6,203 nucleotides of DNA from positions 1 through 6,203 of the forward strand of contig CAZEVI010000038.1 in NCBI GenBank assembly GCA_964515615.1, read 5' to 3'. Of this stretch, positions 1-3,332 are shown piece after piece. This stretch comes from CAZEVI01 sp964515615 (GTDB taxonomy: Bacteria > Patescibacteriota > UBA1384 > XYA2-FULL-43-10 > CAINNR01). The first letter of the stretch is position 1; each line of letters starts with the position of its first letter. The position numbers and the translations under genes were made by a program. The notes under the pieces were generated by a model. The model saw only the letters and a program-made list of their open reading frames with translations. It was not told where the DNA came from and searched no databases.

Positions 1-843
1 GATAAAAATTATTGACAAAACAAAAATCTTTTTTCGACTAATAAAACCGAGAAGAATATCGGTTAGAAAAATGATAATGATTGTTACATTATATCCCGAC
101 AGAGCGATTATATGGGTAATTCCGACTCGAGAAAAATCATTAATTAGTGACTTGCTAAAACCTTGTTTTGAGCCGATTAGAATTCCAATCCCAAGTGAAC
201 TTTCTGGTTCGGGCAGAGTTTTTTGAACAACGTTTTCAAAGTTTCGGCGAATCCTATAAAGACTTTTTAATAAACTATTGCCACCAGAATTAGAAATTAA
301 TTTTATTTGTGGATTATTATCTAAGGTTGCGGTTGCCCCGTAGCGTTTCAAATAACTTACCCAATCAAAGTCGGAGAAGTTAGTTGGTTTTTGGATGGTC
401 GATTTAACTTTGATGGCGTCACCATATGAATATCGTGGAAAAGCCGAAGTTGAAATGTAAATTTTCATTGAATTGCCAAAGTCAGAAGTTGAAAGATAAA
501 ACGATTGAGAATTTCCAGAGATGTCCGGATAGCTGGAAACTATACCGGAAAATTCCAGTGTTTGTCCAAACGGAGCTGTTAAATTGTTAAGTTTGGTATT
601 GATAAAACTAAATAATAAAAATCCAGCAAAAAATATCATTGTTGCCGCAAAACAGATATTTAATTTAATATTTCTAAACAAAAAAATCCCGCCAAGCAAA
701 ACAAGAAATAACAGAAAGGCAATTTGGTATATTCTAAAAAAATCTATATCAAAATAGCTTGAGACAAAAACTCCGACCAGGAAGGCGATAAATAATATTG
801 TGAGAACTCGAAAATTGGGTATTGATTTTTTCTTCATCATCAT
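1..843 (-). CDS. comEC: ComEC/Rec2-family competence protein, N-terminal part (cut by window edge)
   Basis: ComEC proteins form the inner-membrane channel that carries single-stranded DNA into the cytoplasm during natural transformation. The minus strand is open for 281 codons from an ATG at 843 to base 1, so the C-terminal part lies outside the window. A stop codon directly precedes this ATG, so it is the most upstream start; two more ATGs follow immediately. Residues about 13-30, 38-56 and 62-80 are hydrophobic membrane segments. Residues about 95-185 are a soluble beta-rich region matching the DUF4131/OB-like part of ComEC. From about 215 the Competence domain begins, with 'GIGILIGSKQGFS' and then 'GITHIIALSGYNVTIII' (240-256), equivalent to the H-AISG-H core of the family. 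The family assignment is secure. The gene diverges from grpE with a 26-bp gap. No Shine-Dalgarno sequence is seen, and translation may be leaderless. Function in uptake is inferred from the family. Confidence 0.9.
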   Translation of the reverse strand, partial: MMMKKKSIPNFRVLTILFIAFLVGVFVSSYFDIDFFRIYQIAFLLFLVLLGGIFLFRNIKLNICFAATMIFFAGFLLFSFINTKLNNLTAPFGQTLEFSGIVSSYPDISGNSQSFYLSTSDFGNSMKIYISTSAFPRYSYGDAIKVKSTIQKPTNFSDFDWVSYLKRYGATATLDNNPQIKLISNSGGNSLLKSLYRIRRNFENVVQKTLPEPESSLGIGILIGSKQGFSKSLINDFSRVGITHIIALSGYNVTIIIIFLTDILLGFISRKKIFVLSIIFI

Positions 844-850
844 TTATTAT
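822..850 (+). promoter_or_regulatory. Candidate grpE promoter
   Basis: TTGATT (822-827) and TATTAT (845-850) are separated by exactly 17 bp. They match the sigma-70 consensus at four and five of six positions. The predicted start near 857 leaves a leader of about 13 bases carrying the grpE ribosome-binding site. The -35 lies within the comEC coding sequence, and the -10 overlaps the comEC -10 on the other strand. No CIRCE-type heat-shock operator is visible. Confidence 0.45.
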
Positions 851-874
851 AACAAGTTGGAGGGCAATTATGAA
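846..874 (-). promoter_or_regulatory. Candidate comEC promoter, extended -10
   Basis: On the minus strand a consensus TATAAT lies at 851-846, preceded by TG one base away (TGTTATAAT, an extended -10). A TTCATA resembling a -35 box lies 17 bp upstream at 874-869. The -10 ends only two bases before the first ATG, so transcription would begin inside the run of three ATGs (843, 840, 837), giving a leaderless mRNA starting near the second or third ATG. The -35 lies inside the first codons of grpE. Confidence 0.5.
859..864 (+). promoter_or_regulatory. Ribosome-binding site of grpE
   Basis: GGAGGG lies five bases before the ATG at 870. It decides the start: the frame is open back to an ATG at 822, but that start has no ribosome-binding site, would sit at the -35 box and would add 16 residues unlike GrpE. 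Confidence 0.8.
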
Positions 875-1331
875 AAAAGAGCAAAATAAGAAAATTAAAG
901 AGTTGGAGGAAAATGTTGCCGAGTTAACTGCCGGCTGGCAGAGAACACAGGCTGATTTTTTGAATTTTAAAAAACAGGTTGCAGATGAAAGAACCCGATT
1001 AATTGGGTCTGCCGCTACTGACATTATTGATCAACTTTTGCCGGTTTTGGATCATTTCCAATTGGCGGCAAAACATCTGCCAAAAGAACTAGAAAATAAT
1101 AATTGGGCAGTTGGAATTAAACAAATTGAAAAACAATTTGAAAATATACTAATTAAAAACGGACTAGAGCGAATTGAATCGGTTGGGAAAGAATTCAACC
1201 CGGAATTGCATGAAGCAATCGAAGAAGTAAAATCAGACAAACCTGTTGGTACAATTATCGAGGAAATCCTCTCAGGTTATAAATATGCTGGTGGAATTTT
1301 ACGACCAGCGAAAGTTAAAGTTGCAAAATAA
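870..1331 (+). CDS. grpE: GrpE, nucleotide exchange factor for DnaK
   Basis: GrpE is a cytosolic homodimer that opens the DnaK nucleotide-binding domain to release ADP, so driving the Hsp70 folding cycle and acting as a thermosensor. The 153-residue product begins with a charged coiled coil (about 1-45, including 'IKELEENVAELTAGWQRTQA' and 'DFLNFKKQ'). Helices that form the four-helix dimer bundle follow ('DIIDQLLPVLDHF', 51-63). It ends with the family's C-terminal beta domain: 'FNPELHEAIEEV' (109-120) and 'GYKYAGGILRPAKVKV' (136-151), which contacts DnaK. It is shorter than typical GrpE (about 180-200 residues) only because it lacks a long disordered N-terminus. No dnaK, dnaJ or hrcA lies beside it here: comEC diverges upstream and the next gene is convergent. 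The ATG at 870 is chosen for its GGAGGG. Family assignment is very secure. Confidence 0.95.
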   Translation: MKKEQNKKIKELEENVAELTAGWQRTQADFLNFKKQVADERTRLIGSAATDIIDQLLPVLDHFQLAAKHLPKELENNNWAVGIKQIEKQFENILIKNGLERIESVGKEFNPELHEAIEEVKSDKPVGTIIEEILSGYKYAGGILRPAKVKVAK

Positions 1332-1340
1332 CTTTACTGG

Positions 1341-1360
1341 AAACAATTTTTGTTTGTTTT
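1341..1360 (+). terminator. Weak terminator-like hairpin after grpE
   Basis: AAACAA (1341-1346) and TTGTTT (1350-1355) can pair across a TTT loop nine bases past the grpE stop and are followed by GTTTT. The stem holds only one G-C pair, so termination here is doubtful. A second six-pair stem, GTTTTA/TAAAAC (1366-1371 and 1381-1386), follows and is equally weak. Confidence 0.2.
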
Positions 1361-1416
1361 GTGTAGTTTTATGCGAGTGTTAAAACAAGTACCAAAATCA
1401 GATAAATTTAAAAACT

Positions 1417-1458
1417 TTGTATGTAAAATTGATTCGGTCGCACATATCTTACATACAA
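1417..1458. repeat. Inverted repeat, degenerate copy of the palindrome flanking the PaaX-like gene
   Basis: TTGTATGTAA (1417-1426) and TTACATACAA (1449-1458) are perfect 10-bp inverted arms around a 22-bp centre. The nine-base core arms and their spacing are identical to those of the perfect palindrome at 2018-2061. Across the shared 40 bp about 30 positions match, including the central TCG-N-TCG. The element ends exactly at the base before the stop codon of the minus-strand gene. In that gene's RNA it would form a hairpin followed by a short U run (AAGTTTTT), so it may also act as a terminator. Confidence 0.8.
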
Positions 1459-2001
1459 TTACATTGTTAATTCTTTACAAAACAGTTTTTTGAGATGATT
1501 TTCTATATCGGTATTTTCAGAAATAATCACGGCAACATACTTTCTAATTCTAAGTTCATCTGCAATCATGTAAATTTCGCTTGATTTTACAAACGGACTT
1601 GCCCACAAACTTTTCTGGATTTGTTTATAACCTATTTTCTTAATCGAGCGACAAAATTGCTGCCTCTTAATTTTCAAATCCTCAGGAATATCCCAAGAGA
1701 GAAAGCGCCATTTGCCATCAAGTTTTTTGTCATTTGAATTTTCGAGTATTTTAATTCTGCCTTTGTTGGTAAATTCGATCGAATTGTTTTTTCTGTCGAT
1801 TTTGATATATCCACTTCGTTCTAATGCATGAATCCGATTTATATGCCGGCGCGGATCACCCTCTAAATATGATGTTTCTCTTTTAAGTTTTTCGTAACTC
1901 ATAAAATACAAACCTTCGCCCAAAAGTTTCCCAGCTTCGATGAGTAGTTCCAATGTTTTATTCACACCTGATCTAATTTTCTGCTTCGTTTTGAATTTCA
2001 T
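1459..2001 (-). CDS. PaaX-type transcriptional regulator: winged helix plus Cas2-like domain
   Basis: The 180-residue product has an N-terminal winged-helix region (about 10-90), with a predicted recognition segment 'DPRRHINRIHALERSGYIKI' followed by a wing-like stretch and 'FTNKGRIKIL'. A Cas2-like ferredoxin-fold domain follows (about 95-175): 'GKWRFLSWDIPEDLKIKRQQ' is strand one with its Asp and the following basic helix, then 'IGYKQIQKSLWASPF' and 'HLKKLF'. This matches the N-terminal and central (Cas2-like) parts of PaaX and lacks PaaX's C-terminal domain (E. coli PaaX is about 316 residues). The short form is widespread in Patescibacteria and is often labelled PaaX or Cas2. No other cas gene or CRISPR array is present, so a CRISPR role is not supported. 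DNA binding is likely; the target is unknown. It has an extended -10 six bases before the ATG and no Shine-Dalgarno, so it is probably leaderless. Palindromes flank both ends, suggesting self-regulation or mobility. Confidence 0.85.
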   Translation of the reverse strand: MKFKTKQKIRSGVNKTLELLIEAGKLLGEGLYFMSYEKLKRETSYLEGDPRRHINRIHALERSGYIKIDRKNNSIEFTNKGRIKILENSNDKKLDGKWRFLSWDIPEDLKIKRQQFCRSIKKIGYKQIQKSLWASPFVKSSEIYMIADELRIRKYVAVIISENTDIENHLKKLFCKELTM

Positions 2002-2007
2002 ATTACA

Positions 2008-2016
2008 ATTATATCA
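2008..2016 (-). promoter_or_regulatory. Extended -10 promoter of the PaaX-like gene
   Basis: On the minus strand TGATATAAT (2016-2008) is a full extended -10 (TG-N-TATAAT). The ATG at 2001 begins exactly seven bases after the last T, where transcription would be expected to start, so the transcript should be leaderless. The place of a -35 box (about 2031-2036) is occupied by the centre of the perfect palindrome and shows no -35 consensus. Confidence 0.6.
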
Positions 2017-2017
2017 T

Positions 2018-2061
2018 AATGTATGTAAAAAATAATCGATCGATTATTTTTTACATACATT
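2018..2061. repeat. Perfect 44-bp palindrome upstream of the PaaX-like gene
   Basis: The two 22-base halves around the axis between 2039 and 2040 are exact reverse complements with no mismatch and no loop. The outer arms are AATGTATGTAA and TTACATACATT; the centre is ATCGATCGAT flanked by A/T tracts. It lies directly upstream of the extended -10 of the minus-strand gene and covers the -35 position, as an operator would. The two TGTATGTAA half-sites are 31 bp apart, about three helical turns, so they face the same side of the DNA. Confidence 0.95.
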
Positions 2062-2074
2062 TGGTGGTGGTTAA

Positions 2075-2102
2075 TAGAAAAAAGTTGGTGTGCAATTAAT
2101 AT
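2075..2102 (+). repeat. Imperfect direct repeat, copy 1
   Basis: This copy contains TAGAAAAAAG, then TGGT, then GCAATTAA and TAT in the same order as copy 2 at 2144-2173, 69 bp downstream. About 26 of 30 aligned positions agree with two one-base gaps. The similarity does not extend beyond the repeat. Confidence 0.6.
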
Positions 2103-2143
2103 CTGTGAGATCCGGGGGAATAAGCTGAGTTGCAAATTAGGGG

Positions 2144-2173
2144 TAGAAAAAAGATGGTATCGCAATTAAATAT
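2144..2173 (+). repeat. Imperfect direct repeat, copy 2
   Basis: This is the second copy of the 28-30 bp motif (TAGAAAAAAG, TGGTAT, CGCAATTAAATAT). It contains the ATG of the doubtful small ORF. The matching triplet in copy 1 is TTG and its frame stops four codons later, so the repeat is not conserved as coding sequence. Confidence 0.6.
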
Positions 2174-2273
2174 AATGTTAGAGAGAGAAAGTTGGGAATG
2201 TCAATATTGTGAAAATAGAAAATTATTATGTTCCGAAGCGGAAAATTTATATGAAGTAAATAAATTTTTATAG
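2154..2273 (+). CDS. Possible small ORF, 39 residues, cysteine-containing; doubtful
   Basis: An ATG at 2154 opens 39 codons ending in TAG. The predicted peptide contains 'WECQYCENRKLLC', a C-x2-C-x6-C spacing that could be half of a zinc site, and is otherwise acidic and soluble. An AGGGG (2139-2143) lies ten bases before the ATG, a poor but possible ribosome-binding site. The frame is open upstream to 2124. I do not recognise the peptide. The ATG lies inside a direct repeat whose other copy does not code, and an AT-rich gap of this size can hold such an ORF by chance. It could also be the remnant of a longer gene. Confidence 0.2.
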   Translation: MVSQLNIMLERESWECQYCENRKLLCSEAENLYEVNKFL

Positions 2274-2279
2274 TTTTGT

Positions 2280-2325
2280 TTGACTACTTCTACTACTACT
2301 ATAAAAGTATTGAAAATATTATAAT
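2280..2325 (+). promoter_or_regulatory. Candidate promoter elements of the hypothetical gene
   Basis: A consensus TATAAT at 2320-2325 would start transcription near 2332, giving a leader of about 11 bases similar to that of grpE, but the -35 position (2297-2302, TACTAT) is poor. A good -35, TTGACT (2280-2285), is followed by TATAAA at 2300-2305 after only 14 bp, too short for efficient use. The sequence does not decide between them. Confidence 0.35.
2284..2301 (+). repeat. Short CTA trinucleotide repeat
   Basis: Six triplets read CTA CTT CTA CTA CTA CTA, one of them imperfect. They fill the interval between the TTGACT and TATAAA hexamers, so gain of one unit would give a 17-bp promoter spacer. 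Confidence 0.6.
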
Positions 2326-2331
2326 CAATGG

Positions 2332-2338
2332 AAGGAGA
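2332..2338 (+). promoter_or_regulatory. Ribosome-binding site of the hypothetical gene
   Basis: AAGGAGA lies four bases before the ATG at 2343 and supports that start over the in-frame ATG at 2328, which would place the motif inside the coding region. Confidence 0.75.
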
Positions 2339-2342
2339 TTTT

Positions 2343-2924
2343 ATGACAGAAGGGAAAGAAGGTAGTTACCAACCAAGCGATGAAGAGGTCAAAAAAACCG
2401 AATTATCATTAACATCAATTGAACAAGAGTGGTCGGTTTATCGCGACCAAAGAAGATTAACTTCAAGGTCTAATTTCTCCGAAGTCCACCCAAATGTTAA
2501 AGGTTGGTCTGTAAGCAAAGAAGATCGTGAAAAAATATGGGAATCACTAGAGTCGGAAAGAATTTCCGACGAAAGTTTTGAACTTGCATGGGAAAATAGA
2601 TTTCATTTATCTTCTAGTGAAGATACTGAATCTAACGAGCGAGTTGAAACTATTTTGAAAGAGTGGAATAAAATTAGAAGTGAAGAACTTGTGAGAACAC
2701 TTAATGACCCAGGACTTGCTGAGCAATTAAGAGTACTTGAACCTTACCAGCGTTTTTGTAGGATGGTGAAATTATTTTGTAGATGGGATTTTAGGGGATA
2801 TGTTAATGTGAAGATTGTTGATCCCGATACAATTGAGGAATTTTATGAAAATTATCAATCAACACGATATGTTCGGCATTTTACAAACACACATGCTAGT
2901 TTTGAAAACAATGGCAAATTTTAA
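2343..2924 (+). CDS. Hypothetical protein, 5' part of a frameshifted gene
   Basis: I do not recognise this family. The frame gives 193 residues from the ATG at 2343, chosen for its AAGGAGA. The product is highly charged, rich in Glu, Ser and Arg, and has no signal peptide or membrane segment, so it is probably cytosolic. Residues about 1-30 look disordered and acidic. About 60-130 are predicted helical with many Trp ('EKIWESLESE', 'FELAWENRFHL', 'ILKEWNKIRSEELV'). About 135-170 hold an aromatic stretch, 'PYQRFCRMVKLFCRWDFRGY'. The last residues (after about 188) probably result from a one-base deletion in the A run at 2905-2908; the original frame seems to continue to 3172, giving about 276 residues. 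Eleven of 17 Arg codons are AGA or AGG, unlike ppdK. A strong terminator closes the unit. Function is unknown. Confidence 0.6.
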   Translation: MTEGKEGSYQPSDEEVKKTELSLTSIEQEWSVYRDQRRLTSRSNFSEVHPNVKGWSVSKEDREKIWESLESERISDESFELAWENRFHLSSSEDTESNERVETILKEWNKIRSEELVRTLNDPGLAEQLRVLEPYQRFCRMVKLFCRWDFRGYVNVKIVDPDTIEEFYENYQSTRYVRHFTNTHASFENNGKF

Positions 2925-3172
2925 CTCCGGATGATGCCACTGTACGAGTATCAAAAGCAAGTCATAAATGGCAAGATGGGGAGGCTATGTTACACTATCA
3001 TAGTGGTACATCGAGCACTGATTATGAACTTACAATTTGCGGTAATCCATCATGGGAGACATTGGTTAAGCTATTACCATACTTGTATTTTGTCCCATCC
3101 AATATTGAGAATGAATTTCAAATTCAAGAAGATCGTATTTTGGATGCGAATGGTAGGGCAAGAATTCGATAA
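2906..3172 (+). pseudogene. 3' part of the hypothetical gene, displaced into another frame
   Basis: This frame is open from just after a TGA at 2903-2905 to a TAA at 3170-3172 and reads as normal protein: 'QWQILTPDDATVRVSKASHK', then 'WQDGEAMLHYHSGT', then 'NPSWETLVKLLPYLYFVPSN'. No ATG occurs in it before 2987. Adding one base to the AAAA at 2905-2908 joins it to the upstream frame as ...SFEKQWQIL..., making one protein of about 276 residues. Independent translation from the ATG at 2987 (61 residues) is possible: GGGGAGG precedes it, but by only two bases, too close for a normal ribosome-binding site. A sequencing or assembly error in the A run is a realistic alternative to true gene decay. 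I recognise no domain. Confidence 0.55.
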
Positions 3173-3259
3173 TAGATTATTTAATATCATTTACAAATTT
3201 CAAAACCAAAGCACAATTATGAAGTGAATTTTAGTTGTCTAGCTGAAAAAATAATTTTG

Positions 3260-3297
3260 AAAAATCGTCCCTGATATCAACATGGGACGATTTTTTT
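3260..3297. terminator. Strong bidirectional intrinsic terminator
   Basis: AAAAATCGTCCC (3260-3271) pairs perfectly with GGGACGATTTTT (3284-3295) over 12 bp around a 12-base loop. A run of seven Ts (3291-3297) ends the plus-strand side. Read on the minus strand the same hairpin is followed by five Ts. It therefore serves both convergent genes: the hypothetical gene ending at 3172 and ppdK ending at 3333. Confidence 0.93.
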
Positions 3298-3332
3298 GTG
3301 GAAGAGGGATTGATTCGCTTTGCTCTCAATGA

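Larger units (their letters stand above)
2062..2342. other. Gene-poor stretch between the palindrome and the hypothetical gene
   Basis: Together with 2002-2061 this is the longest interval without a confident gene. It is purine-rich on the plus strand and carries an imperfect direct repeat, a doubtful 39-codon ORF, a CTA microsatellite and promoter-like hexamers, each listed separately. I saw no tRNA, no recognisable riboswitch and no strong hairpin. TGCAA (2091-2095) and TTGCA (2130-2134) could pair, but only over five bases. Confidence 0.5.

Noticed and set aside
749..1024. 91-codon minus-strand ORF across the comEC-grpE boundary
   Set aside because: It is antisense to grpE and overlaps the true comEC frame, and its product resembles no family. 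It is a shadow ORF.
1431..1438. TGATTCGG in the left palindrome, resembling the E. coli PaaX operator core
   Set aside because: The match is short, lies in the degenerate centre and is absent from the perfect right copy, so it is probably coincidence.
1417..2061. CRISPR array suggested by repeats near a Cas2-like gene
   Set aside because: There are only two repeats, 600 bp apart, with a gene between them. No repeat-spacer periodicity or other cas gene is present.
2901..2924. Programmed -1 ribosomal frameshift site
   Set aside because: The in-frame codons GAA AAC AAT GGC AAA TTT contain no X-XXY-YYZ slippery heptamer, and there is no clear downstream stem-loop. A one-base deletion in the A run explains the shift more simply.
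2931..3227. 98-codon plus-strand ORF starting at two ATGs
   Set aside because: The product is unusually rich in Met, His, Ile, Cys and Tyr, typical of an off-frame reading. It lacks a ribosome-binding site and overlaps the better frame (2906-3172) that continues the upstream gene.
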